A DNA stretch of 64,000 bases, from positions 20,454 through 84,453 of the forward strand of contig JAJXWB010000015.1 of NCBI GenBank assembly GCA_021781815.1, written 5' to 3'. The position numbers and the translations under genes are program-made. This DNA comes from Pseudomonadota bacterium. GTDB lineage: Bacteria; Pseudomonadota; Alphaproteobacteria; Rhizobiales; Beijerinckiaceae. Below the pieces are notes generated by a model that saw nothing but the letters and a program-made list of their open reading frames with translations, was not told where the DNA came from and made no database searches. Every line of letters starts with the position of its first letter. Position 1 is the first letter of the stretch. Below are positions 52,982 to 61,279 of this stretch, piece by piece.

Positions 52982-54523
52982 TCAGCCCGGATAGACGCCA
53001 TTGCGGCGCTTGAACATTGGGATTTCTCGACGGCTGTAGATGGCGAAACGCCGGATCAGATCGTCGCGCAGCAGTGAGGGTTCGACGACCGCCTCGAAGG
53101 AGAACTTGTCGGCCGGCTCATAGACGTCGATGTCCTTCGCGTATTCGGCCTGCTTCTCCTTGATGAAAGCAGTTCGTTCATCGCCCTGCAGTCTGTGAAT
53201 TTCGTTGTAGTAGATCGCATTGATCGCGGCTTCCGGCCCCATCAAGGCAGGCTTTGCGGACGGCAGAGCCAGTTGCGCGTCGGGCTGGGTCGGCGCCCCG
53301 GACATGGCGAGATAGCCGCCGCCATAGCCTTTGCGGACCATCAGCGAAATGCGTGGCACCTTCGCTTCGCAAACCGCGGTCAGCAGCTTTGCGCCGTGAC
53401 GGATGATACCCGCCTTTTCGACGGCGCTGCCGATCATGTAGCCGCTGATGTCCTGCAAGAACAATAGAGGAATGCCGTAGGCATTGCAGAGCCAGATGAA
53501 CCGGGCACCCTTGTCGGCGCTGTCGTTGAAGAGGACGCCGCCCTTCACCATCGAGTTGTTGGCGACGATGCCGACGGGGCGGCCGCCGAGATGCGCGAGA
53601 CCCGTCACCATTTCCTTGGCGAAGAGCGCCTTGATCTCGAGGAACGAGTCCTGGTCGACAATAGCATTGATCAGTTCGTGCACGTCATAGGGACGATTCT
53701 GGTCGTGCGGAACGATATCCTCGATCCGGCGAGACTCGGCCGGGGGACGAGCATCCACAAGCGGAACCGGCAGATCCCACGCTCCGGGGAAGAAGCGGAG
53801 ATACTTCTTGCCCTTTTCCATGACCTCGAGCTCGGTCTGCGCGAGCAGGTCGCCCAGGCCGCTCGCCACGCAGTGCATGCGGGCGCCGCCCATCTGCTCT
53901 TCTGTGACTTTCTCGCCGATCGCCATTTCCGCCAGGCGCGGAGAGCCGAGATAGGCGGTTGCATTCTTGTCGACCATGAAGGTGACGTCGCTCAGCGCCG
54001 GGACATAGGCGGAGCCAGCCGGCGATGGGCCGAACATCAGGCAGATCTGGGGAACGATACCGGAAATCTGCACCTGCGTGTGGAAGATGTTTCCCCATGC
54101 GACGCGACCGAGGTAGCATTCGCGCTGCTCGTCGATGCGGGCGCCGGCGCTGTCCATGAAATATACGATCGGCAGCTTGTTCGCGACGGCCATCTCCTGC
54201 ATGCGCACGATCTTGCGGAAGGTCGTGTAGCCCCAAGTGCCGGCCTTGACCGTCATGTCGTTTGCAATGACGGCGACCTCGCGGCCGTCGACCTTGCCGA
54301 CGCAGGTGATCACCGCGTCGCCCGGCATGTCTCGCGACATGCCGGCGAGAAGTCCATCCTCGGTGTACTGGCCGTCGTCGAAAAAGCGCTCGAGACGGTC
54401 ACGAACGAGGAACTTGTTCTGAGCGACGTGCTTCTCCTTCGCGCGCGCCGAGCCGCCTTGACGGGCTTTCTCGTTGCGCTGTCGCAAGTCTTCGACGAGG
54501 CTGTCGTAGCTCATGCAGTTCAT
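52982..54523 (-). CDS. Acyl-CoA carboxylase carboxyltransferase (beta) subunit
   Basis: 513 aa, full-length beta subunit of the propionyl/methylcrotonyl/geranyl-CoA carboxylase type, with N and C crotonase-like halves: MDSAGARIDEQRE (CoA side) and GYMIGSAVEKAGIIRHGAK plus GYGGGYLAMSG (biotin side). It moves the carboxyl from biotin to an acyl-CoA; the acyl group cannot be fixed by eye. ATG 54523 overlaps the crotonase stop by 4 bp; ATG 54514 is an alternative. Confidence 0.92.
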   Translation of the reverse strand: MNCMSYDSLVEDLRQRNEKARQGGSARAKEKHVAQNKFLVRDRLERFFDDGQYTEDGLLAGMSRDMPGDAVITCVGKVDGREVAVIANDMTVKAGTWGYTTFRKIVRMQEMAVANKLPIVYFMDSAGARIDEQRECYLGRVAWGNIFHTQVQISGIVPQICLMFGPSPAGSAYVPALSDVTFMVDKNATAYLGSPRLAEMAIGEKVTEEQMGGARMHCVASGLGDLLAQTELEVMEKGKKYLRFFPGAWDLPVPLVDARPPAESRRIEDIVPHDQNRPYDVHELINAIVDQDSFLEIKALFAKEMVTGLAHLGGRPVGIVANNSMVKGGVLFNDSADKGARFIWLCNAYGIPLLFLQDISGYMIGSAVEKAGIIRHGAKLLTAVCEAKVPRISLMVRKGYGGGYLAMSGAPTQPDAQLALPSAKPALMGPEAAINAIYYNEIHRLQGDERTAFIKEKQAEYAKDIDVYEPADKFSFEAVVEPSLLRDDLIRRFAIYSRREIPMFKRRNGVYPG

Positions 54524-55290
54524 CCTTTCTTGAAAAAGCGGCTGATGCCTTCCTTGAGTTCGTTCGAACCCATGAAGGCTCCCCGAATGCCGCGGGCTAT
54601 CTCCATTCCTTCGGAGAAGCCGGCTGCAGCGATCGTTCGAAATGCGTGTTTCGATCTTGCCATCGTCGCGGGACGGATCTTGACGAGCTTGGCGGCGAGC
54701 GCATCAACTGCAGCATCGAGTTCGTCACGCGGATACACCGCGTTGATAAGCCCCATGCGCCGCGCCTCGTGCGCGTCGATTGAGTCTCCGGTCAGAACAA
54801 GTTCCAGCGCGTTCCGTTCGCCGATGCGACGTATCAACATCGGCAGGATCAGCAGAGCGAACAGGCCAATTTTGATTTCCGGAGTGGCAAATAGCGCGGT
54901 ATCGGCAGCGTAAGCGAAGTCGCAGGACGCCACGAGCCCGCAGCCGCCGGCCATGGCGGGGCCCGTAACCCGTGCGATGACGGGCTTGGAAAGAGTCGGA
55001 ACGATGCTGAAGAGGCGCTGCCACGGCTCGCCCGTATCCCAGAGCGACGTCGCGCCAGAATCGATGGTAGCTAGGAACTCGTCGAGATCGCCGCCAGCAG
55101 AGAACGCTTCGCCTGCACCCGTCAGGATGATTGCCCGGACTGCCGAGTTGCGATCGAGCGCTTCGAGCGCATCCACGATCGCCTGCGCCTGGGGCGTGCC
55201 GATCGGATTACGCTTCTTTGGATTGGAAATCGTTACCGTCGCGATCGCATTCGCTATCGTGACAACGATTTCCTTGCTCTCCGCGGTCAC
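54520..55290 (-). CDS. Crotonase-family protein lacking one catalytic Glu
   Basis: 256 aa. The oxyanion-hole segments AGGDLDEF and GPAMAGGCGL are present, but the first catalytic Glu of hydratases is replaced (GGCGLVASCD where E is usual), while the second remains (TPEIKIGLF). This pattern is more usual in isomerases or other crotonase reactions than in simple hydratases. GTG start with GGAGGA upstream. It heads the operon to carboxyltransferase, biotinyl protein, Dabb, ligase and SDR, with operator copy 2 about 53 bp upstream. Confidence 0.88.
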   Translation of the reverse strand: MTAESKEIVVTIANAIATVTISNPKKRNPIGTPQAQAIVDALEALDRNSAVRAIILTGAGEAFSAGGDLDEFLATIDSGATSLWDTGEPWQRLFSIVPTLSKPVIARVTGPAMAGGCGLVASCDFAYAADTALFATPEIKIGLFALLILPMLIRRIGERNALELVLTGDSIDAHEARRMGLINAVYPRDELDAAVDALAAKLVKIRPATMARSKHAFRTIAAAGFSEGMEIARGIRGAFMGSNELKEGISRFFKKG

Positions 55291-55342
55291 AGCTTCCTCC
55301 GGTGCTTGGCGTCTCTTTGATGGGAACGCCCTCTCACAATAA

Positions 55343-55358
55343 ACAAACGGCCGTTTGT
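55343..55358. promoter_or_regulatory. TetR-type operator, copy 2
   Basis: ACAAACG-GC-CGTTTGT, a perfect 16-bp palindrome immediately downstream of the minus-strand -10 box of the carboxylase operon, covering the expected transcription start. Confidence 0.78.
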
Positions 55359-55387
55359 ATTAAACGCGTCCTTTCCATTCCCGTCAA
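55359..55387 (-). promoter_or_regulatory. Promoter of the carboxylase operon
   Basis: On the minus strand: TTGACG (55387-55382), 17 bp, TTTAAT (55364-55359), followed at once by the operator. The promoter lies just before the stop codon of the lyase gene, showing that the downstream six genes form their own transcription unit. Confidence 0.65.
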
Positions 55388-55402
55388 GTGCGGGCGCGTC
55401 GC

Positions 55403-56356
55403 CTACGATCCCGCCTTACGAAACCGGGCGAGCGTTCCCGCATGCATGACCTTGCCGGGAAGCGGCGCTCCAAAAATCTCCTCTGCCATCTGCGCACACT
55501 CGATCATTCGATCGAGATTTACGCCTGTTGAGACCCCCATCTCCTCGCACATGAAGACGAGATCCTCGGTGCAGACATTGCCAGCGGCGCCCTTGTGGCC
55601 GGCGAACGGACAGCCTCCCAGGCCGGCGCACGAGGAATCGAACTGATCGACACCGAATCGCAGGCCCGCGTATGCGTTCGCAACTCCGCAGCCTCGTGTG
55701 TCATGCAGGTGAAGGCCGACACGCAGAGACGGCCACCGCTCCCGCACCGCCGAGACGACTTTCTCGATCGAGGCCGGCGTCGCCCATCCTACGGTGTCGG
55801 CAAGGCGGATGCCGCGTAGGACGATGCCTTGTTCGGCCGCAAGATCGACCGCCTTAGCCGCCATCGAAACGACGGACGAAACCGGCACATCTCCCCCGAA
55901 GTTGCAACCGAACGCCGTCATGATGCTTGCCCATTCCACGGGAATGGAAGCTTCGCTGTATCGCGCGAGCATTGCGCGCTGCTCGGCGATCGTGTCCTCC
56001 GTCCCTTTCCCCGTATTTGCGATGGAGAAGGCCTCCGATGCCGACAAGAGGATGAGGCCGGCAAGATCGAGCCCGCTTCGCAGCGCGCGCTCAAACCCGC
56101 CCCTGTTTAGCCAGAGGCCCGAATACCGCACTCCGTCCTGCTTCGACAGTTGCGCGGCGACAGCCTCGGCGTCGGCCATGTTCGGCACCCGCTTCGGGTT
56201 CACGAACGACACGCAATTGACTTCCGCGACGCCCGTTTCGGCGAGCGCCTCAATGAAGCGAACCTTGTCCTCTGTGGCCAGCGCGCGCGAAGAAATCTGA
56301 ATCCCTTCGCGGGGGCCTTCTTCGTGAATGTCGACGCGCTTCGGAAGATCGGACAT
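55403..56356 (-). CDS. Hydroxymethylglutaryl-CoA lyase-like enzyme
   Basis: 317 aa DRE-TIM metallolyase. Metal and catalytic regions: EEGPREGIQ near residue 12, LHLHDTRG (two His) near 218, and GLGGCPFAGHKGAAGN with the mobile-loop Cys near 250. The family norm at the first site is GPRDGLQ; here the Asp is Glu, so substrate or rate may differ. It would split a 3-hydroxy-3-methyl(or branched)glutaryl-CoA into acetyl-CoA and a keto acid. It lies 12 bp after the biotin carboxylase gene. Confidence 0.88.
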   Translation of the reverse strand: MSDLPKRVDIHEEGPREGIQISSRALATEDKVRFIEALAETGVAEVNCVSFVNPKRVPNMADAEAVAAQLSKQDGVRYSGLWLNRGGFERALRSGLDLAGLILLSASEAFSIANTGKGTEDTIAEQRAMLARYSEASIPVEWASIMTAFGCNFGGDVPVSSVVSMAAKAVDLAAEQGIVLRGIRLADTVGWATPASIEKVVSAVRERWPSLRVGLHLHDTRGCGVANAYAGLRFGVDQFDSSCAGLGGCPFAGHKGAAGNVCTEDLVFMCEEMGVSTGVNLDRMIECAQMAEEIFGAPLPGKVMHAGTLARFRKAGS

Positions 56357-56368
56357 CAGTGTTGCGCC

Positions 56369-57736
56369 CTAGGCAGCCATCAGGGACTTGATGTTGTGTT
56401 CCACGAACTTCGTGTGGACTCGACCCAAGATCACGTCATCGTTATCGAGAAGCTTGCGCAGGAAGGGAATGTTGGTCGTGAGCCCTTCGATTTTCATCCC
56501 GGCTAGCGCTGCGCGCAGGCGTTCAAGGGCGGCGGCGCGGTCGTCGCCTGCCGCGATCAATTTCATGACGAGGCTGTCGTAGAAGGGCGTGATCTTGTCG
56601 CCGCTCTCGAAGCCCGTATCGAAGCGGACCCCCTGAACAACAGGGAGTACCAGTTCCTTGATCGTTCCCGGCGAAGGAATGAATTGACGTGCAGGGTCTT
56701 CTGCGCAGATGCGCACTTCGATCGCATGCCCGCGGCTCTTGACCTTGTCCTGCGACAGCTCGGCCTTGAGGCTGTCGCCGAAAGCCTGTCGGATTTGCAG
56801 CGCGACGATGTCCAAGCCGGTGGTCATTTCGGTAACCGGATGCTCCACCTGAAGCCGCGTGTTCATTTCCATGAAGTAGTAGTCGCCGGTCTCATCGTCA
56901 TACAGAAACTCGACGGTCCCCGCGCCCCGGTAGTTCGAGGCGTTCGCAAGGGCCACTGCGGTACGAGCCATTTCCGCGCGCGAACGCTCGTTGACTTGGG
57001 GAGCTCTGGCTTCTTCCAGAATCTTTTGATAGCGGCGCTGGAGCGAGCATTCGCGATCATAGAGGTGCACGGCGTCGCCATCGCCAAATCCGAACACCTG
57101 CACCTCGATGTGGCGCGCGACCCGTATCAGTCGCTCGAGGTAAACAGCCCCGTCGCCGAATGCTCGCTCCGCCATGCGGGAGGTCGCTTCGACAGAGCTC
57201 AAGAGATCGGCGGCCGCTTCCACGGGCCGCAATCCGATCCCGCCGCCTCCGGCTGCGGCTTTCAGCAGAAGGGGAAAGCCGATCTGTTGCGCAGCCGTCT
57301 GGATCTTATCGATTTCGTCCCCTTTGACCTTGTCGGAACCGGGCGCCACAGGAACTCCCGCCGCCAGAGCAATCGTACGCGCGCGATGCTTGTCGCCCAT
57401 GTCGCGAATGCTGGATGCCGCAGGGCCGATGAACCGGATTCCGGCCGCTTCGCAGGTTTCGGCAAACCCAGCATTTTCCGCTAGAAACCCGTAGCCGGGA
57501 TGGATAGCTTCCGCTCCGCAGCTCTGGGCGGCCGCGATAATGCGATCGGCTTTCAAATAGCTATCGGCCGGACGCGCCGGGCCGATCTCGACTTGTTCGT
57601 CCGCCAGTCTCGTGTGCAGGGCGCCGCGATCGGCTTCTGAGTGAACCGCCACAGTCCCGTATCCGAGCGATTTCGCCGATCGGATAATGCGGCAGGCGAT
57701 TTCACCACGATTGGCGATCAGAATCTTCTTTGCCAT
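56369..57736 (-). CDS. Biotin carboxylase subunit, without carrier domain
   Basis: 455 aa: N-terminal Rossmann-like domain (KKILIANRGEIACRI), ATP-grasp domain (HIEVQVFGFGDGD, FMEMNTRLQVEHPVTE) and C-terminal domain (EVRICAEDP), then stop. It has the length of AccC and lacks the BT-BCCP tail of MCC-type alpha chains. The glycine loop reads AAGGGGIGLR, with Ile where Lys or Arg is usual. It carboxylates biotin on the separate carrier (52756-52968). 10 bp separate it from the acyl-CoA dehydrogenase gene upstream. Confidence 0.92.
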   Translation of the reverse strand: MAKKILIANRGEIACRIIRSAKSLGYGTVAVHSEADRGALHTRLADEQVEIGPARPADSYLKADRIIAAAQSCGAEAIHPGYGFLAENAGFAETCEAAGIRFIGPAASSIRDMGDKHRARTIALAAGVPVAPGSDKVKGDEIDKIQTAAQQIGFPLLLKAAAGGGGIGLRPVEAAADLLSSVEATSRMAERAFGDGAVYLERLIRVARHIEVQVFGFGDGDAVHLYDRECSLQRRYQKILEEARAPQVNERSRAEMARTAVALANASNYRGAGTVEFLYDDETGDYYFMEMNTRLQVEHPVTEMTTGLDIVALQIRQAFGDSLKAELSQDKVKSRGHAIEVRICAEDPARQFIPSPGTIKELVLPVVQGVRFDTGFESGDKITPFYDSLVMKLIAAGDDRAAALERLRAALAGMKIEGLTTNIPFLRKLLDNDDVILGRVHTKFVEHNIKSLMAA

Positions 57737-57746
57737 CGGATTGCCC

Positions 57747-58940
57747 TCAGAAGGAACGCGGCAGTTCGAGCCATCGCTCGCCCAGAACGTTCAGGATCAT
57801 GTCGTTCGTCAGCGGAGCGAACACATAGAGTCGCGCATCGCGGAAATACCGCTGCATCGGCAGGTCCATGTCGAACCCGGCGCCGCCCATGACTTCCATG
57901 CCGACGTCCGTCGCCGCCAAGGCCGCCTTTGATGCGGAGAATTTCGCCATAGAACTCGCGATATCGATCGCTTCTCCGAGCGCGTCGCGCCTTGCGGCAT
58001 TGAACGTCAGGAGCGAAGCCGCCTGGAGGTTTACGCCGATTTCCACGAGCCTTTGCTGAAGCGCCTGAAATTGACCGATAGGCTTGCCGAACGCCTTTCG
58101 TTCGCGGGCGTATTCGACGGCGGCTTCAAACGCCCCTTGACCGATGCCAATCGCGACCGCGGCGGCATTCAGCCGCTCGTGATTGAGAGACGAAAGAACC
58201 TGCATGAAACCGTTGTCTACGGTTCCGAGGACGGCGTCTGCGGGCACGCGGACATCGTCAAACCCGACCTCGTTTGTGTCGTATCCGTTGATCGCCATGG
58301 TGCGCAGCTCGGTCGCACTGACGCCCGGCGTCGCTCGCGGGACGAGGAACATGGTCACGCCGCGGCTATGATTCGGCGCAGTGCGCGCCAGAACGATCAG
58401 CAAGTCCGACGTCGACGCGCCGCTAATCCACATTTTCGAGCCGGAGATCAGCCAACCGTCGTCAGTCCGCGTGGCTTTGGTGCGCATGGACGACAGAATG
58501 TCAGTCCCGCCACCAGCTTCAGTCAGGCAGAACGACGCCTTGATCTCGCCCTTGGCGAGGGGTTCCAGCCATTTCTTCTTTTGAGCATCCGACCCGTAAT
58601 GGCTGAGCAAGCGCGTCGTCATGAACTGGATCACAAAGAAGACGGCCATCGAGGTCGCGAGCCTGCCCAGGACTTCCAGCGTGATGACCTGCTCGACCGA
58701 GGTGAGTCCGGCGCCGCCTTCCTCCTCCGAGACGCCCAATCCGGTCGCTCCGAATTCTGCCAGGGCCCGATACAAGGCAACGTCGAAACCCTTTTCATTG
58801 TCGAGTTTCTGGACCTTGGCGAGCGGCGACGTCTCCCGGACGATCCTTTCAAGGGCATCCCTGAAAACGATCTGATCCTCGTCAAAATCGTTGAGCTGAT
58901 GGGTCATTTCGGCTCCGCAGCGTCTCTCATTTGACGTCAT
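57747..58940 (-). CDS. Acyl-CoA dehydrogenase
   Basis: 397 aa. FAD/substrate motifs CLTEAGGGTDILSS and MEVMGGAGFDMDLPMQRYFRD are present, and a typical C-terminus. The start ATG 58940 (MTSNERRC) has AAGGGGG 8 bp upstream; ATG 58907 is an alternative, and the longer frame to 59051 crosses the operator. It leads the minus-strand operon dehydrogenase, biotin carboxylase, lyase. It would supply the 2,3-enoyl-CoA that is carboxylated, as isovaleryl- or citronellyl-CoA dehydrogenases do in liu/atu routes. Confidence 0.9.
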   Translation of the reverse strand: MTSNERRCGAEMTHQLNDFDEDQIVFRDALERIVRETSPLAKVQKLDNEKGFDVALYRALAEFGATGLGVSEEEGGAGLTSVEQVITLEVLGRLATSMAVFFVIQFMTTRLLSHYGSDAQKKKWLEPLAKGEIKASFCLTEAGGGTDILSSMRTKATRTDDGWLISGSKMWISGASTSDLLIVLARTAPNHSRGVTMFLVPRATPGVSATELRTMAINGYDTNEVGFDDVRVPADAVLGTVDNGFMQVLSSLNHERLNAAAVAIGIGQGAFEAAVEYARERKAFGKPIGQFQALQQRLVEIGVNLQAASLLTFNAARRDALGEAIDIASSMAKFSASKAALAATDVGMEVMGGAGFDMDLPMQRYFRDARLYVFAPLTNDMILNVLGERWLELPRSF

Positions 58941-58961
58941 GATAATACCCCCTTGCCAGAA

Positions 58962-58981
58962 ATACAAACATTTGTTTGTAT
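58962..58981. promoter_or_regulatory. TetR-type operator, copy 3
   Basis: A 20-bp perfect palindrome with core ACAAACA-TT-TGTTTGT, in the gap between the divergent acyl-CoA dehydrogenase and importer operons. On the plus strand TTGCCA (58953-58958) and TATACG (58979-58984) may be promoter boxes, though the spacing is long. One site could control both operons. Confidence 0.72.
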
Positions 58982-59087
58982 ACGGCGGCCGAGGGCGATA
59001 TGCGCCTGCGGGCGGAGCTCGCCCGTCCGGCCAGACTGGAACATCCAGCACGGCGGCTCACGGTCGAGCTAGGGAGAGGACACGCAG

Positions 59088-60278
59088 ATGAGAACCGGCA
59101 GAACCATAATGGCGACGATCGCTGCGTTGGCGTTGTCGACAAGCGTCGCATTTGCCGAAGACATCAAGGTCGGCTTTAACGGCGACCTGTCCGCATCTCC
59201 ATCCGCGCTCAGCGGACAAGCGGGTGTACTCGGCATTCAAGCTGCGATCGACGACATCAACGCGGTCGGTGGATTGCTCGGCCGCAAAGTCATTCTTGTT
59301 ACCCGTGACGATCTGTCTCAACCGCCGAAGTCGATTCAGAATATGAGCGACCTGATCGACAACGAGAAGGTGACTGTCGTCTTCGGACCAACCAACTCAG
59401 GCAATGCTCTCGCATGGAAGCATATACCCAACCAGAAACACGTTCCGAGCATTGGCATGGTCGGGTCCGGCACCGACATTACGAAACCCGGTCCAGGCGG
59501 CGGCGACAACTATATGTTTCGCGTGTCTATGGTCGATCGCTCGCAAGTCGCGGGTCTAATGGTTTACGCCAAGAATAATCCCAAATCGAAGAAAATCGGC
59601 TACATGGCCGAGACAACCGGCTATGGACAAGGCGGCCTGAAGGACATTCAGGAAATTGGCGACTTGCAGGGCATCAAGCCCGTGGCAGTCGAGCGATTTG
59701 GCGTAGCAGATACGGACATGACGTCACAGCTCAACAAGATGAAGGAGGCTGGCGTCGATACGATCGTTGTTTGGGCGCAGGGAACACCGACTGGGCAACT
59801 CCTGCGAAGCATGGAGAAGATCAACTATTTTCCGTTGGTGCTGTCCTCTTGGGCCGCGGACAACAAGAGCTTTTTCGATGCGGCCGGCGAAAAGCTCGCA
59901 GAGCTTCCGATCTTCATGAGGACGTTGACCGACGATCTGACGCCGAAGCAACAGAAGCTGTTTGCCCGCGTCTCTGCCAAGCTGCCGTCGACTCCGGCGT
60001 TCCCGTTCGTGGTTCATGGCTACGATGCGATGATGCTTTATGCCGAGGCGGTCAAGCAGGCCGGCAGCGACGATGGCCAGAAAGTCCACGACGCTCTGGA
60101 AAATCTGAAAGGTACGTACGACGGCTACGCCAAGACTTACAAGGCTCCGTTCTCTGCGACCCAACATGAAGCTCTGACCACCGCCGACTTCAAGTGGGCT
60201 CACTGGCAGGCTGGAAAGTTGCGCAGCTACAGCGACGACATAATCAAGAAGCTGACTGCCGCCGACTTCAAAATCTGA
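59088..60278 (+). CDS. Branched-chain-amino-acid-type ABC substrate-binding protein
   Basis: 396 aa periplasmic binding protein of the LivJ/Peripla_BP_6 family. Signal peptide ends near STSVAFAED. Typical segments: INAVGGLLGRKVILVTRDD, VVFGPTNSG and HGYDAMMLYAEAVKQ. Such proteins bind amino acids, but in catabolic clusters often aromatic or branched carboxylates; regulon membership supports an organic acid. A GGGAGAGG site lies upstream. A strong hairpin follows the stop. Confidence 0.92.
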   Translation: MRTGRTIMATIAALALSTSVAFAEDIKVGFNGDLSASPSALSGQAGVLGIQAAIDDINAVGGLLGRKVILVTRDDLSQPPKSIQNMSDLIDNEKVTVVFGPTNSGNALAWKHIPNQKHVPSIGMVGSGTDITKPGPGGGDNYMFRVSMVDRSQVAGLMVYAKNNPKSKKIGYMAETTGYGQGGLKDIQEIGDLQGIKPVAVERFGVADTDMTSQLNKMKEAGVDTIVVWAQGTPTGQLLRSMEKINYFPLVLSSWAADNKSFFDAAGEKLAELPIFMRTLTDDLTPKQQKLFARVSAKLPSTPAFPFVVHGYDAMMLYAEAVKQAGSDDGQKVHDALENLKGTYDGYAKTYKAPFSATQHEALTTADFKWAHWQAGKLRSYSDDIIKKLTAADFKI

Positions 60279-60297
60279 CCTACGCTAAAACTAATTA

Positions 60298-60329
60298 ATT
60301 GCGCCCGGCGGCTCGCCGCCGGACGCAAT
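60298..60329 (+). promoter_or_regulatory. Stable stem-loop between binding-protein and permease genes
   Basis: A 14-bp stem with one mismatch and a CTCG loop: left arm ATTGCGCCCGGCGG, right arm CCGCCGGACGCAAT. No T-tract follows. Such a hairpin after a binding-protein gene usually protects its mRNA or partly stops transcription, giving more binding protein than permease. Confidence 0.7.
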
Positions 60330-60353
60330 AAGAACTGTGGTCGGGAGGCCAGT

Positions 60354-61274
60354 GTGCTCGCTCCGTATATCCAGGCAATGCTGAGTGGGCTTGCCGTCGG
60401 CGGAATTTACGCGCTGATCGCGTTGAGCTTCAGCATCACATTTACGACGACGAACACATTGAATTTTTCGCAAGGCGAATTCGTCAGCTTCGGCGCGTTC
60501 GTTGGCATAACCGTCCTCCTTTTCATGTCGGGCGCGACGAGCTTGAGCGCCATCCCGCTCAGCGCATCGGGCGGGCTCAACTATCCAATCGTCCTGACCG
60601 TCGCTGGCGTTCTTTCCGGGTTGATCGGAATCGTCATTTTCGTAGCAGCGGTACGTCCGTTCACCGGCAAGCCGGGCATGTCCTGGGTCATGAGCACGAT
60701 CGGGTTCGGAATTCTCTTGCAGAATGTTGGTCTTCTCGTTTGGGGGCCGGCGCCGGCCAATCTTCCTGCGCCTTTGGGCGACAATGTCATCCGCGTGCTC
60801 GGCGCCGGGGTGCGGCCACAGGAACTGCTCGACCTCTCCGCCGCCGTCGTGATCATGATCGCCTATGACCTCCTGATGCGGAAATCGCGCGTCGGTAAGG
60901 CGATGCGGGCGGTCGCGCATTCGCCGCAAACCGCCAGCCTCATGGGCATCAACGTCCAGGCGATGATGATCGGCGCCTATGCGGCGTCCAGCGCGCTCGC
61001 CGGAATAGCCGGCGTCCTGATCGCGCCCGTGTCGACCGCCTCCTTGTTCATGGGACTTGGATTTGCGCTCAAGGCGTTCGCCGGAGCAATCATCGGCGGT
61101 TTGAGCAATGCGCGGGGCTGCATCTTTGGCGGCTTTGCGCTGGGCGTGATCGAGTCCTACGTCGGCCTATGGCAGGCCCAGTGGCGCGAAATCGCCGTGT
61201 TCGTCCTGATCATCATCGTGCTCGCCGTAAAACCGAACGGACTGTTCGGCGCGCGGTTGGTAGAGAAGGTGTGA
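60354..61274 (+). CDS. Branched-chain-amino-acid-type ABC permease (LivH-like)
   Basis: 306 aa with about eight membrane segments: MLSGLAVGGIYALIALSFS at the N-terminus (typical of LivH) and FALKAFAGAIIGGLSNARG, the conserved EAA-like loop region, near residue 240. GTG start after GGGAGG. Second gene of the importer operon. Its stop lies 5 bp before the ATG of the LivM-LivG fusion. Confidence 0.92.
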   Translation: MLAPYIQAMLSGLAVGGIYALIALSFSITFTTTNTLNFSQGEFVSFGAFVGITVLLFMSGATSLSAIPLSASGGLNYPIVLTVAGVLSGLIGIVIFVAAVRPFTGKPGMSWVMSTIGFGILLQNVGLLVWGPAPANLPAPLGDNVIRVLGAGVRPQELLDLSAAVVIMIAYDLLMRKSRVGKAMRAVAHSPQTASLMGINVQAMMIGAYAASSALAGIAGVLIAPVSTASLFMGLGFALKAFAGAIIGGLSNARGCIFGGFALGVIESYVGLWQAQWREIAVFVLIIIVLAVKPNGLFGARLVEKV

Positions 61275-61279
61275 CGGAC

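Noticed and set aside
58978..58984. Firm plus-strand promoter at operator copy 3
   Set aside because: TTGCCA and TATACG are separated by 20 bp, outside the usual range; mentioned only as possible.
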